From positions 1 through 55,401 of the IMG/VR virus record IMGVR_UViG_3300009503_000039: 55,401 nt of DNA. One strand, written 5' to 3'. A program made the translations under genes and the position numbers. Source of the DNA: a virus. This document shows positions 8,751-16,022 of this stretch, piece after piece; position 1 is the stretch's first letter; every line of letters begins with the position of its first letter. Below the pieces are notes generated by a model. It had not been told where the DNA came from, made no database searches, and was given only the letters and a program-made list of their open reading frames with translations.

Positions 8751-8800
8751 AAAATCAGAAAAAACTTCGGGAGGAACTAAAAAAGTTAGAGTTGTTTTGA
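8747..8800 (+). CDS. 17-residue coupled minicistron
   Basis: This short frame starts at an ATG overlapping the stop of the 8463 gene and encodes an amphipathic, Lys/Leu/Glu-rich helix. It may be translated by coupling, but such a short frame could arise by chance. The 71 bp after it, up to the terminase start, show nothing else recognisable. Confidence 0.25.
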   Translation: MKNQKKLREELKKLELF

Positions 8801-8871
8801 AAGAAGGTAAGATAAATATTAGCAATTTTTATTTAATGAAGGCTTGAATTTTTTTTTAATGTAGAGGTATT

Positions 8872-10464
8872 ATGAAAAAAACTATAAGTGAAAATGCATT
8901 AAATAAATATTCAAATCTTTTAAAAACTGAGGAACTTATAAAGTTTAAGGTTAAACAAAGTATTGCAAATAATTTGGACAATATATTTGAGAGTACTTTT
9001 GATACTCGAAAATATTTAGAGAATAAATTTAATGTTAATTTGTATCTTAATCAAATTGAGGCATATGAAGCCATTGTTAATCCTTCTATTCCATATATTA
9101 TATTAGTTATGGCTCGAGGAGGCGGAAAAACTTTTTCAGTGAGTACAGGTTTATTAGGATTATGTGATACTTTTAGTGGAACTCCTGTTGGAATATTCGG
9201 GCCTAAACAACAGCAAGCTATGAAGATTATTGAAGAGATAGGATTGATAAGACTTAAGTCTGAATATGTTAATAGTATTATATCTCATTATTCTACAGAA
9301 AAAATTAAATTTAAAAATGGTTCTTTTATCCGTGCTTTTTCCGCAGCGGATCAAGCCGAGATTGAAGGATTTCATGGTGTTGTAGTGATGGAGGAAGCAA
9401 GTGTAATTTCGAATCATACAGTATCTAATCGTATTTTGCCAATGATTGCGTGGCCAGGATTTATCAAAGTTATAAAATTAGGTTTACCCAGAGGAAAAAA
9501 TCATTTTTATAAGAGTTTTTTAGATCCTAAATATGTGAAAATATTTAAAAAGTTTGATCAATGTCCATTGTTGAAACATAGCGGAGTCATTGTAGTTGAT
9601 GGAATAGAATACCCTAGAATTGTTGTAGATAGAATGCCTATAAGTTTAAAGAAAAAATTTTTTCCTGGTCATCCTGAACTTTGGTATGAAGGAGATATGA
9701 CAGAAGAGGATTTTTTGTCTGAATATATGCTTGAATGGTTAGAAAATATAGATAGAGAATTGAGTGAGGAACAAATTAAGAAATTATTTTCGGGGACTTA
9801 TATTCCCGAAGAAGTAGGAATTGCTGGGGTAGATTATTATTTTGGTTTAGATTTAGCTGGTAGTTCTGATGTAATTGGAAATAAAACAGATTTTACGTCT
9901 TTAACAGTTGGAAAAAAACTTGAGAATGGAGTTAAGCAGATAGTTTTTGAAAAAACCTGGAAAGGAGATACAGTAACACAAAAACAAGAGATAGATGCAA
10001 TTATAAATCCAAGAACAGGACTGTTTAAATGTAAATATGGTTGTGCAGATAGAGGATTTAATGCTGCTATGTTAGATGAGTTAAGAGCTTTAGGAAATAA
10101 TATTATAGGATTTGCTTTTAATCAGACTGATAAACTTACTGGAAAGAATTATAAGAATGTAATATTCGATCATTGGAAATGGGAGATTGATAATGACAGA
10201 TTACAATATCCTCATATTGATTTTGTAAACAAAAATCCTTATTTTAAAGAAGGAAAAATACAGTGGGAAAATATAGAAAGAGAAATTAGACCAAATACTG
10301 TTAATAGAAAGATATCAGCTCCAGATGAAGAAGGAATGCATGATGATGTAGCATGTAGTGATTGTTTGTTCGTATTTGCCGCTGATAAAATAAAACCACA
10401 AGATGTTCCAGCGGCAAGTAAGAAATTACCAAATCCTATAAAAGGACCCAAAGTTGTTAAATAA
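8872..10464 (+). CDS. terL: terminase large subunit
   Basis: The 530-residue motor that cuts and pumps DNA into the prohead. The ATPase half has Walker A at residues 79-87 (VMARGGGKT, a typical terminase variant) and Walker B VVVMEEAS at 170-177, with the catalytic acidic pair at its end. The nuclease half begins at about residue 320 with DYYFGLDLAG, providing the first metal-binding Asp of the RNase H-like fold, and ends with a HDDVACSD segment near residue 497 that carries further acidic ligands. The length is normal for the family. It is preceded by AGAGGT. A small-subunit gene is not evident next to it; the 70-codon gene downstream or a small gene upstream are candidates. Confidence 0.95.
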   Translation: MKKTISENALNKYSNLLKTEELIKFKVKQSIANNLDNIFESTFDTRKYLENKFNVNLYLNQIEAYEAIVNPSIPYIILVMARGGGKTFSVSTGLLGLCDTFSGTPVGIFGPKQQQAMKIIEEIGLIRLKSEYVNSIISHYSTEKIKFKNGSFIRAFSAADQAEIEGFHGVVVMEEASVISNHTVSNRILPMIAWPGFIKVIKLGLPRGKNHFYKSFLDPKYVKIFKKFDQCPLLKHSGVIVVDGIEYPRIVVDRMPISLKKKFFPGHPELWYEGDMTEEDFLSEYMLEWLENIDRELSEEQIKKLFSGTYIPEEVGIAGVDYYFGLDLAGSSDVIGNKTDFTSLTVGKKLENGVKQIVFEKTWKGDTVTQKQEIDAIINPRTGLFKCKYGCADRGFNAAMLDELRALGNNIIGFAFNQTDKLTGKNYKNVIFDHWKWEIDNDRLQYPHIDFVNKNPYFKEGKIQWENIEREIRPNTVNRKISAPDEEGMHDDVACSDCLFVFAADKIKPQDVPAASKKLPNPIKGPKVVK

Positions 10465-10476
10465 AGGAGGATGTTT

Positions 10477-10683
10477 ATGGAACAAATAATTTATCAACTT
10501 AATCGAATTTTAAAAGAATTGAATAATGTTATTTATTCTATTATGTTTAAAAATTATGATATAGATATTGATGAAGAAATAGAGACAGATAAATTAGTTC
10601 AAGCTGTGCAGTTAATTAAGGAACAGATAACTATAATACAAGAAAAAGAAGAATCTTTAGAAGAACAAGGAATTGAAGAATAG
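10477..10683 (+). CDS. small acidic helical protein
   Basis: I chose the ATG at 10477 (68 residues), 6 bases after GGAGG; an ATG 6 bases upstream is too close to the site. It encodes a Glu/Ile/Leu-rich coiled-coil-like protein. It follows the terminase by 12 bases, so they are co-transcribed. It is followed by a hairpin at 10710-10730, so it closes this unit. The function is unknown. Confidence 0.65.
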   Translation: MEQIIYQLNRILKELNNVIYSIMFKNYDIDIDEEIETDKLVQAVQLIKEQITIIQEKEESLEEQGIEE

Positions 10684-10709
10684 ATGTTATATCATATATT
10701 AGTAAAAGT

Positions 10710-10730
10710 GGATGTTTAAAAAAAACATCC
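10710..10730 (+). terminator. hairpin before promoter repeat copy 2
   Basis: GGATGTTT (10710-10717) pairs with AAACATCC (10723-10730). It is followed within 10 bases by a T-run, so it is a plausible terminator of the terminase unit. It takes the place that the 6069-6095 hairpin has at copy 1. Confidence 0.5.
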
Positions 10731-10806
10731 AAAAATCACTTTTTTGTAAAATAATAGCTTTTTTGTGATATAATATATATATCTCAAAAATAATAATAAA
10801 AAGGGG
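10730..10806 (+). promoter_or_regulatory. promoter/5'-UTR repeat, copy 2
   Basis: It matches 6080-6156 at 74 of 77 positions, including the TATAAT -10 box (10769-10774). It ends at the ribosome binding site of the 10812 gene. The duplication implies that the two downstream clusters are expressed under the same control. Confidence 0.7.
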
Positions 10807-10811
10807 AATAA

Positions 10812-11276
10812 ATGAAAATAACTCCAGAGATGAAGAAAATGGTAAAGGAAATTCATCCAATTTGTAAAATTTGTCGTAGAGAAAATTGTAATAAACATTC
10901 ACGACATTTTAGTATGCGTTGGTGTTCTTTAATGACTCCTAAAGTGATTTCTGAAGAAGAGTTCAAAAAGAGATTTGGAAAAAGAAATGAAATTACTGGA
11001 AAAATTGATTATGATGAAATAGCTATTAAGAATTTTTGGAAGCAGGAAGCGGAAAAAGTACCGGTAAAGTATCGTACTCGTAAAGTAAAAAAAGTTGAGA
11101 ATGTTAATTATGATTTTAAAGTCGGAGATGATGTAATATATAATGGGAAAAGAATTAAAGTAAAAGGACAAATTTGTAAAGTAGTAAAGTTAGTTCCTGG
11201 AACAGTGACACTTAAATCTAAATCAGGAGAGATATTTATTTGTTCCCCAAATAGTGTAGAAAAAACAACAGCATAG
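10812..11276 (+). CDS. zinc-finger plus KOW/SH3-like small protein
   Basis: A 154-residue protein behind promoter repeat copy 2 with an AAGGGGAA site. Residues 18-28 (CKICRRENCNKH) form a possible zinc knuckle. The C-terminal 55 residues are a small beta-barrel-like domain (VGDDVIYNGK... GQICKVVKL) that is clearly related to the C-terminus of the next gene. The fold reading is KOW/SH3-like, often used to bind RNA or proteins. The exact role is unknown. Confidence 0.65.
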   Translation: MKITPEMKKMVKEIHPICKICRRENCNKHSRHFSMRWCSLMTPKVISEEEFKKRFGKRNEITGKIDYDEIAIKNFWKQEAEKVPVKYRTRKVKKVENVNYDFKVGDDVIYNGKRIKVKGQICKVVKLVPGTVTLKSKSGEIFICSPNSVEKTTA

Positions 11277-11334
11277 TTAATTTTTACATAAAAAAAGCAT
11301 ATATATATATATTATAAGATTAGGAGGAAAAGAT

Positions 11335-11754
11335 ATGAATATAGAAATTGGTAAAATGTATACTTACGATAATGGTTATATGAAAGGTATTGTTAGAGTT
11401 CAGTGGATATTTGGAAATAAAGTTTCATTAGCTTTTTGTGATAAGTTATGTAAAGGTGGTTATATTGTTGTAGGGAGAGCTGAAGCAGAAAATCTATTAA
11501 AAGAGGAGGTGATTAAAATGAAAAGGATTGGTGAAAAGGAAGCGGGGGAAGTAACAGAGGTTGTTCCAACGGTTCCTAAAGATAAGGCTTCAACCGTAAA
11601 GACCTTTGCAGTAGGCGATAAAGCGATTTACAAGGGTAAGAATGATGCTCTCAAAGGTAAGCCTTGTGAGGTTATTCGAGTTCGTCCTGATGGAATTGAT
11701 GTCAAATTCAAGGACGGAAAAGTGTATGCTTGTTCAGCTAAAAGCTTAGAATAA
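11335..11754 (+). CDS. KOW/SH3-like protein with internal start
   Basis: A 139-residue protein from an ATG after TTAGGAGGAA. Its last 50 residues (VGDKAIYKGK... GKPCEVIRV) repeat the C-terminal domain of the 10812 protein. At 11518 there is an in-frame ATG preceded by GAGGAGGTGATTAAA, an ideal Shine-Dalgarno. A separate 78-residue product consisting of the second domain is therefore likely. From about 11520 the DNA is visibly richer in G and C than its surroundings. Either two genes were fused by loss of a stop or both forms are made. Confidence 0.65.
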   Translation: MNIEIGKMYTYDNGYMKGIVRVQWIFGNKVSLAFCDKLCKGGYIVVGRAEAENLLKEEVIKMKRIGEKEAGEVTEVVPTVPKDKASTVKTFAVGDKAIYKGKNDALKGKPCEVIRVRPDGIDVKFKDGKVYACSAKSLE

Positions 11755-11782
11755 AACCAGACATTAAATATTTTCTATGCTT

Positions 11783-11821
11783 CTACACTAGCTCACTACT
11801 ATTAAAAGTGAGCTAGTGTAG
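11783..11821 (+). terminator. 15-bp perfect inverted repeat
   Basis: CTACACTAGCTCACT (11783-11797) pairs perfectly with 11807-11821 over a 9-base loop. The downstream sequence is A/T-rich but has no T-run. It is therefore a terminator, an mRNA-stabilising hairpin or a protein-binding palindrome. Confidence 0.55.
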
Positions 11822-11913
11822 TTATAAATAATTCGGTTGTAAACATTATAAGTGAGTAATAAAGAGATAGGGAAAAAGTAGATTATTTGATTCTTAAGGT
11901 TAGAGAGGACTAA

Positions 11914-12105
11914 ATGATTCGGGATATTATTATAGTAATTTTAGTTTGTTGGCTTCTTTTATGGGGCATTAAAATAAATAGATTAGAAATGAAGATGAAA
12001 GTTCAAGAAGCAATAATTGAATCTCAAAAAGAAGTGATTAAAACTCAAGAGAATATAATAAAAATTCAGGAATTGATTGATAGTTTAAAAGAGAATGGAA
12101 AATGA
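11914..12105 (+). CDS. small membrane-anchored coiled-coil protein
   Basis: A 63-residue protein. Residues 3-19 form a transmembrane helix (IIIVILVCWLLLWG), followed by a Lys/Glu/Gln heptad-like coiled coil. An N-terminal anchor with a coiled coil resembles i-spanins or other small lysis-region proteins, but no partner with a lipobox is seen. Its TGA overlaps the ATG of the next peptide. Confidence 0.55.
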   Translation: MIRDIIIVILVCWLLLWGIKINRLEMKMKVQEAIIESQKEVIKTQENIIKIQELIDSLKENGK

Positions 12106-12185
12106 AAGTTGTAGGTATTGTATTTATTATTACAGTGTTAATTTTAGGGATTGTAAGTATTATTTTTAGTGAAAAAGTAAAATGA
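12102..12185 (+). CDS. 27-residue membrane peptide
   Basis: It starts at an ATG overlapping the stop of the preceding gene (ATGA). It is almost entirely one hydrophobic helix of Val, Ile, Leu and Gly with a short charged tail. The coupled start and the clean transmembrane profile support a real product. The role is unknown. Confidence 0.45.
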   Translation: MKVVGIVFIITVLILGIVSIIFSEKVK

Positions 12186-12223
12186 GTTAAGTAATTATTG
12201 TAGTAGATAACTGGGATAAATAG

Positions 12224-12263
12224 AAGCTAACTTTATGAAACTATGTAAAGTTAGCTTTTTTTG
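12224..12263 (+). terminator. rho-independent terminator
   Basis: AAGCTAACTTTA (12224-12235) pairs perfectly with TAAAGTTAGCTT (12246-12257) and is followed by a run of T. It insulates the small-gene cluster from the portal unit. Confidence 0.85.
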
Positions 12264-12278
12264 TTGTTAATGGTAATG

Positions 12279-12330
12279 ATTGTCATTTATTATACATTTT
12301 TATTATATATATAGAAAGCAGTGTGTAAAT
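12279..12330 (+). promoter_or_regulatory. promoter upstream of portal, copy 1 of a pair
   Basis: TTGTCA (a near-consensus -35) lies 17-18 bases upstream of a TATATA-rich -10 region, followed by AGAAAGCAG. The whole stretch resembles 21866-21917 in the same arrangement. It lies between a terminator and the portal ribosome binding site, where a structural-gene promoter is expected. Confidence 0.65.
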
Positions 12331-12350
12331 ATAAAGGGGGTAGATGAAAT

Positions 12351-13553
12351 ATGCCAAAAGAAATAAAAAAGATTGATATGCCAAAGCCAGTTGGTATTTC
12401 GAAGACTTCATACTCAACATTTAACTATTTAAAAATTGCGAGTATGGATAAGACTTCAGCTTTAGATAATACAATTGATGTTACAACAGCAACTCCTTCA
12501 TGGTATCATCCCGCCCTCACACCTCCAAACTGGTTGTTACCTCGTTCTTTAATTGAAGTTCAGAACTGGGCAAATATTTTTTATAATAATGAACCATTAG
12601 TACAATCTATTATCAATCTTTATAGCGAATACCCGTTGAGTAAATTTGACTTAGTGGTAGAAGACGATAAGATAAAACGTGAATATGAAGATATGATGTT
12701 TAATGCAGATTTTGATTTGTATAGTTTTATAAAGCAAATGAGTTTACAATACTGGAAATTAGGAGAAGCAATTTGTTATGGTTCTTATAATGTTAATGAT
12801 AAACGATGGGATAGATTTATTTTGTTGGAGAATTCTTCCGTAGAGGTTAAAATAAATAAAATAAATGGCAAATTAAGATTTTTCTTATTACCAACAGATG
12901 CTCTAAAAAGTTTAATTCGTTCTACAGATGAACAAGATATAGAATATGTAAATTCTTTGAATCCTGAATTTGTAGAAGCGATAAGACAAAATAAACCCGT
13001 TGAATTACCTCCAGAATGTACTTCAATTATAGCCAGAATAGTAAGACCGGGAGATACTAGAGGAACACCCATTTGTGCCGCTATTTTTAAGATCTTAATG
13101 CTTCAAGATAGATTAAAAGTAGCTCAGATGGCAATTGCTGATCGACATATTACACCTATTCAATTATGGAAAATAGGATCGGTGGCTCAGGGATATATTC
13201 CTACAGATAAAGATTTAGAGAATTTTAGAGAAATGTTGAATCAAGCTTCTTTAGATCCAAGTTTTTCAATTATATTTCATGATGCAGTGCAGTTTGAAGC
13301 AGTGGGAATAAAAGATAAGATAATTCCTTTACAACCCGAATTTGAATATATAGATGAGAAAATAATGCAGTGTTTTGGGGTAAATAAAGCTATAATTACA
13401 GGAGAAGGTCCAGCTTTTACAAGTCCTCAACTTATTGGACTGCAGATATTTGTAAACAGATGTTTAGCTTGGAGAGATGAAATAGAAAATTGGATAAGAA
13501 ATCATTTTTGTAGACGTGTAGCTATAGATAGAGGATATAAAGATACAAGATAG
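12351..13553 (+). CDS. portal protein, part before in-frame TAG
   Basis: This 400-codon frame encodes the portal, the dodecameric ring at the head vertex through which DNA passes. Support comes from its place after the terminase and before the protease and capsid genes, and from portal-like sequence such as WANIFYNNEPLVQSIINLY near residue 80. The frame ends at TAG (13551-13553) but continues immediately and in the same register for 121 more codons that look like the normal portal C-terminus. The start is the ATG after AAAGGGGG. LKIAS at residues 27-31 is a possible processing site. The TAG may be read through, be a nonsense mutation, or be a sequencing error. Without the extension the portal would be unusually short. 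Confidence 0.8.
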   Translation: MPKEIKKIDMPKPVGISKTSYSTFNYLKIASMDKTSALDNTIDVTTATPSWYHPALTPPNWLLPRSLIEVQNWANIFYNNEPLVQSIINLYSEYPLSKFDLVVEDDKIKREYEDMMFNADFDLYSFIKQMSLQYWKLGEAICYGSYNVNDKRWDRFILLENSSVEVKINKINGKLRFFLLPTDALKSLIRSTDEQDIEYVNSLNPEFVEAIRQNKPVELPPECTSIIARIVRPGDTRGTPICAAIFKILMLQDRLKVAQMAIADRHITPIQLWKIGSVAQGYIPTDKDLENFREMLNQASLDPSFSIIFHDAVQFEAVGIKDKIIPLQPEFEYIDEKIMQCFGVNKAIITGEGPAFTSPQLIGLQIFVNRCLAWRDEIENWIRNHFCRRVAIDRGYKDTR

Positions 13554-13919
13554 GATCCACCAAGATTAATTTTACCTCAGATAGCGTGGTATAAAGATCC
13601 ATTGCTTGAAGATTTCCGGGAAAAAGAACAATTCTATAAATTATGGAAAGATGGAGCAATTTCAACAAAAACATTATTTAGTAAATATAAAACGTTAGAC
13701 TGGGACACGGAAAAAAGAAATCTCGAAGAAGAGAAGGGAACAATTTTTGATTCACATGATAGATTACCTAAAGCATTTTCAACAGGAGTTCCAGGAAAAG
13801 TTTCACCTCCTGTAGGTGAAGAAACATTTGTAAAAGAAACACCTACAGAAGAGATGACTGTAAAACCAATAGAAGAAACAGAAACTGCTCCAGAAGGAGC
13901 TTCTGAAGCTTCAGAATGA
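13554..13919 (+). CDS. portal protein C-terminal part, in frame after TAG
   Basis: These 121 codons follow the TAG in the same frame with no new ATG; the first alternative start, TTG 13602, has no ribosome binding site. The sequence begins DPPRLILPQIAWYKDPLL and contains FREKEQFYKLWKDGAISTKT, the type of segment (basic helix, then a Gly-x-Ile-Ser-x-x-Thr turn) found late in many portals. It ends in an acidic, Pro-rich tail. The two parts together give 522 residues, a normal portal length. Readthrough of one TAG would make the whole protein. Confidence 0.7.
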   Translation, partial: DPPRLILPQIAWYKDPLLEDFREKEQFYKLWKDGAISTKTLFSKYKTLDWDTEKRNLEEEKGTIFDSHDRLPKAFSTGVPGKVSPPVGEETFVKETPTEEMTVKPIEETETAPEGASEASE

Positions 13920-13971
13920 AGCAGTAATAGTTACTTGATAATTTTATTAATTATAATCATTTGCTTCAACC

Positions 13972-14006
13972 TGGAAGCCCTAGGGTATATAGGGCGGTAT
14001 TCAAAA
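13972..14006 (+). other. IS200/IS605-like terminal hairpin remnant
   Basis: The GAAGCCCT...AGGGCGGTATTC arrangement, a GCCCT/AGGGC stem after GGAA, resembles the right-end hairpin of IS200/IS605 elements and of TnpB-associated guide RNAs. No transposase gene is intact nearby, but a TnpB fragment lies 1.7 kb downstream. The rest of the 13920-14102 gap shows no gene. Confidence 0.35.
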
Positions 14007-14102
14007 AATGATTCCTAAAGAGATTTGATGAGTTTTTGACAGTTTAACTTAAATATGGATGAGTGAAATAAAATAGCTCAAATCAATTATAAGGAGGTAT
14101 GT

Positions 14103-14369
14103 ATGGCTTTTATAAAACACGGTAGTCCTGAAGCGATTAAAGATGTGGTTTCAGGGGAAGAAGAGTTTGAAAAACTAAGAAAAAAAATTGCAGCAGAAAA
14201 TAATCTTATACGTTGTAGCAGATGCGCACATCTGCTGGCTAAAAGCGATAAAGATGGTAATATTGACTTACAACATAGAAAATTAATATTGACAATTAAA
14301 TCTTCAAATTTACAAGGAGTAGTAAAATGTCCGTATTGTAATCAGTTAAATGTAATACGGAGTGAGTAA
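14103..14369 (+). CDS. Com-like zinc-finger protein
   Basis: An 88-residue protein after an AAGGAGGT site. It has CSRCAHLLAK near residue 38 and CPYCNQLN near residue 79, spaced as in the small Mu Com family. Com is an RNA-binding translational regulator of the Mu mom gene. The Zn-binding fold is well supported. An RNA-regulatory role is inferred by family, and no mom-like gene is visible here. Confidence 0.7.
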   Translation: MAFIKHGSPEAIKDVVSGEEEFEKLRKKIAAENNLIRCSRCAHLLAKSDKDGNIDLQHRKLILTIKSSNLQGVVKCPYCNQLNVIRSE

Positions 14370-14389
14370 AAAAAATAGAAGGAGGTAGT

Positions 14390-14653
14390 ATGCAAGAAAA
14401 AGGTTTGAGTAAGATGATTGAAACTGTAGCATTAAGAGTAATGGGGTTTTCGCTGGATTTAGCTAGAATTGCACTTGGAAATGTTCAGTTTAAGCAGTTC
14501 TCTATAACATTGAAAGATCAAACATATAGTTTGATTGATCAAGCAGTAAAGAGTTTATATGATGCAGGTTATATACTAGAAACTGAATATAATGAGTATG
14601 TAGAACGGAAAAAAGAATTTGAAGCAAATAAATACAAGAAAGAAGAAAAATAA
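14390..14653 (+). CDS. hypothetical protein
   Basis: An 87-residue protein after AAGGAGGTAGT, with helical and basic character at the C-terminus. It lies 20 bases after the Com-like gene and 11 bases before the membrane protein, so all three are one transcript. The family is not recognised. Confidence 0.65.
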   Translation: MQEKGLSKMIETVALRVMGFSLDLARIALGNVQFKQFSITLKDQTYSLIDQAVKSLYDAGYILETEYNEYVERKKEFEANKYKKEEK

Positions 14654-14664
14654 TTTAGGAGATA

Positions 14665-14970
14665 ATGATCATGGGTGTGTTAATTAGTATTTTGAAGATT
14701 CTGCTTATTGCTTTATCAATTGAATCAATTTCAAGTTTAATTAAGTGGATTTTGAAATGGTTTGTGCAAATTGATGATTTGGGATATATAATTTCTATTA
14801 TAGTAGGCATTGTATTATGCGTTTGGGCTGGCACTGGTTTTATCTCTATTTTGATAGGAAAATCTATATTAGTAGATAGTATAATGAGTGGAGTTGTTAT
14901 TTCCAGAATTAGTAATGTAATTAATGATGTGTTGTATTGGTTATGGAGAAAATGTAAATTGGAAGTATAA
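14665..14970 (+). CDS. holin-like small membrane protein
   Basis: A 101-residue protein with hydrophobic segments at about residues 3-20, 38-58 and 60-80 and a basic C-terminus, the size and topology of many phage holins. A Shine-Dalgarno (AGGAG) lies 3 bases before ATG 14665 and 9 bases before ATG 14671, so either may be used. A clearer TcdE-type holin is encoded at 29502, so this one could be an antiholin or another membrane protein. Confidence 0.45.
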   Translation: MIMGVLISILKILLIALSIESISSLIKWILKWFVQIDDLGYIISIIVGIVLCVWAGTGFISILIGKSILVDSIMSGVVISRISNVINDVLYWLWRKCKLEV

Positions 14971-14992
14971 AATAGAATAGTATTTAAGCTAC

Positions 14993-15074
14993 AAGCTATC
15001 GCTACCATGAAGGTTAATGATTGTTATAGACCAGATATGCAAATTAAAAGAGCTGAGGTCGAAAGCGATAGCTT
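14993..15074 (+). other. intergenic inverted-repeat element
   Basis: AAGCTATCGCT (14993-15003) pairs perfectly with AGCGATAGCTT (15064-15074) across 60 bases, with a possible inner GACC/GGTC pairing. It fills the gap before the 15113 gene and has the look of a folded RNA or a mobile-element remnant. Confidence 0.4.
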
Positions 15075-15112
15075 TGGAATTATAAAATGAATTACTAAAG
15101 AGGTACAAAACA

Positions 15113-15685
15113 ATGGAAAATTTATCTAAAGAAAAAATTACAGAAGCTAATTCAGAAAAATCAATAGAGGAAGTTAAAAGAGAGATTAAATGTCCTCAAT
15201 GTGGGGAATATTTTTATGGAAATAAATGTCCAAAATGTGGATGGGAGACTGTACAGGAGAGAGAAACAGTTGGAGGTTTAAATAAAAGTTTTTTTACTAA
15301 AGTATTATCTGTTCAGGAGATATCAGAATTAACAAAGCAAGGTAGTGTAGAGGATTGGATTACTGCACTTCTTGATAATCCTTATTTAAAAAATATTATT
15401 ACATTTTTAGCAGCTTTTACATTTTCTCCTGCGGTAAAAAAAGTAATAGATTCTATAACTGATCTTTTAAAAGAGTTAGATAAAAAAAAGAAGAAAAAAT
15501 CTTCTTTAGTTTTAGAAAGTGTTCAATCACCCGAAAGTGTAGCAGAAATTATAGCAACAATAAAATACGGGAAGAAAAAAGATAGAGTGGATAGTCCAAT
15601 TAAAAGTGACATATTATTAAAAGATTTATATGAAGAAGAAGACAAAAGTAAAACTAAAAAAGAAGTTGAAGATGAATTGCGTTAA
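15113..15685 (+). CDS. zinc-ribbon protein with hydrophobic segment
   Basis: A 190-residue protein. Residues 27-42 (CPQCGEYFYGNKCPKCG) form a textbook zinc ribbon. The middle has a hydrophobic stretch (IITFLAAFTFSPAVKKV) that could be a membrane helix, followed by a poly-Lys segment and a charged tail. The start ATG follows an AAAGAGG site. Its final codons lie within copy 2 of the 29-bp repeat, so the C-terminus may have been formed by recombination. The function is unknown. Confidence 0.6.
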   Translation: MENLSKEKITEANSEKSIEEVKREIKCPQCGEYFYGNKCPKCGWETVQERETVGGLNKSFFTKVLSVQEISELTKQGSVEDWITALLDNPYLKNIITFLAAFTFSPAVKKVIDSITDLLKELDKKKKKKSSLVLESVQSPESVAEIIATIKYGKKKDRVDSPIKSDILLKDLYEEEDKSKTKKEVEDELR

Positions 15686-15700
15686 ACACTATGCAAAGAA
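15672..15700 (+). repeat. 29-bp exact repeat, copy 2
   Basis: It is identical to 8343-8371. Here it contains the last codons and TAA of the zinc-ribbon gene and runs directly into the TnpB fragment. This is consistent with a recombination junction. Confidence 0.6.
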
Positions 15701-15720
15701 CGTTGAAAATTTAGTTTTGG

Positions 15721-15936
15721 GTTAGCCAATACAGCCATTTTCGTATAGTTGATCCGGCATATACAAGCCAAACTTGCAGTAAATGCGGGTTTGTCCATAA
15801 GTTATCCAGGAATGGTAGGGTATTTACGTGCAGGCATTGTGGCTGCACTTTGGATGCGGATTTTAACGCATCTGTGAATATCCTGAATCTTGTGATAGTC
15901 CGGGAGACAGAATTGGTTAACGCCAGTTCGATATGA
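15721..15936 (+). pseudogene. TnpB (IS200/IS605-type) C-terminal remnant
   Basis: A frame without a start codon encodes [17 protein letters not shown], then a second Cys pair (TCRHCGC), then [11 protein letters not shown], ending at TGA 15934-15936. This is the diagnostic C-terminal zinc ribbon and final catalytic-Asp region of TnpB, the RNA-guided nuclease of IS200/IS605 transposons. The other roughly 300 residues are missing, so it is inactive as it stands. GC content is higher than in flanking genes, a sign of transfer. It lies directly behind the 29-bp repeat. Confidence 0.85.
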
Positions 15937-16022
15937 GTCCTGGAAGTACAGAATCCAACTCATTTAGTATCAAACAAGCTGTAACAAAACTTGATATTGA
16001 ATACCACGAAGAAGGAGTGAAA

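Noticed and set aside
6424-11310. Similarity between AGTTAATTTTTATG (6427 on) and AGTTAATTTTTACA (11275 on) followed by TATA-rich DNA as a third promoter pair
   Set aside because: The match is short and purely A/T-rich, too weak in this genome to separate from chance.
14655-15008. 117-codon minus-strand frame opposite the holin-like gene
   Set aside because: It is a shadow of the hydrophobic + strand gene, which has its own Shine-Dalgarno; no start signal is seen on the minus strand.
15885-15905. ATAGTCCG in the TnpB scar as a fourth group I intron P7
   Set aside because: No partner GACTAT stem, guide or exon continuity is present, and the sequence is explained by the TnpB reading frame.
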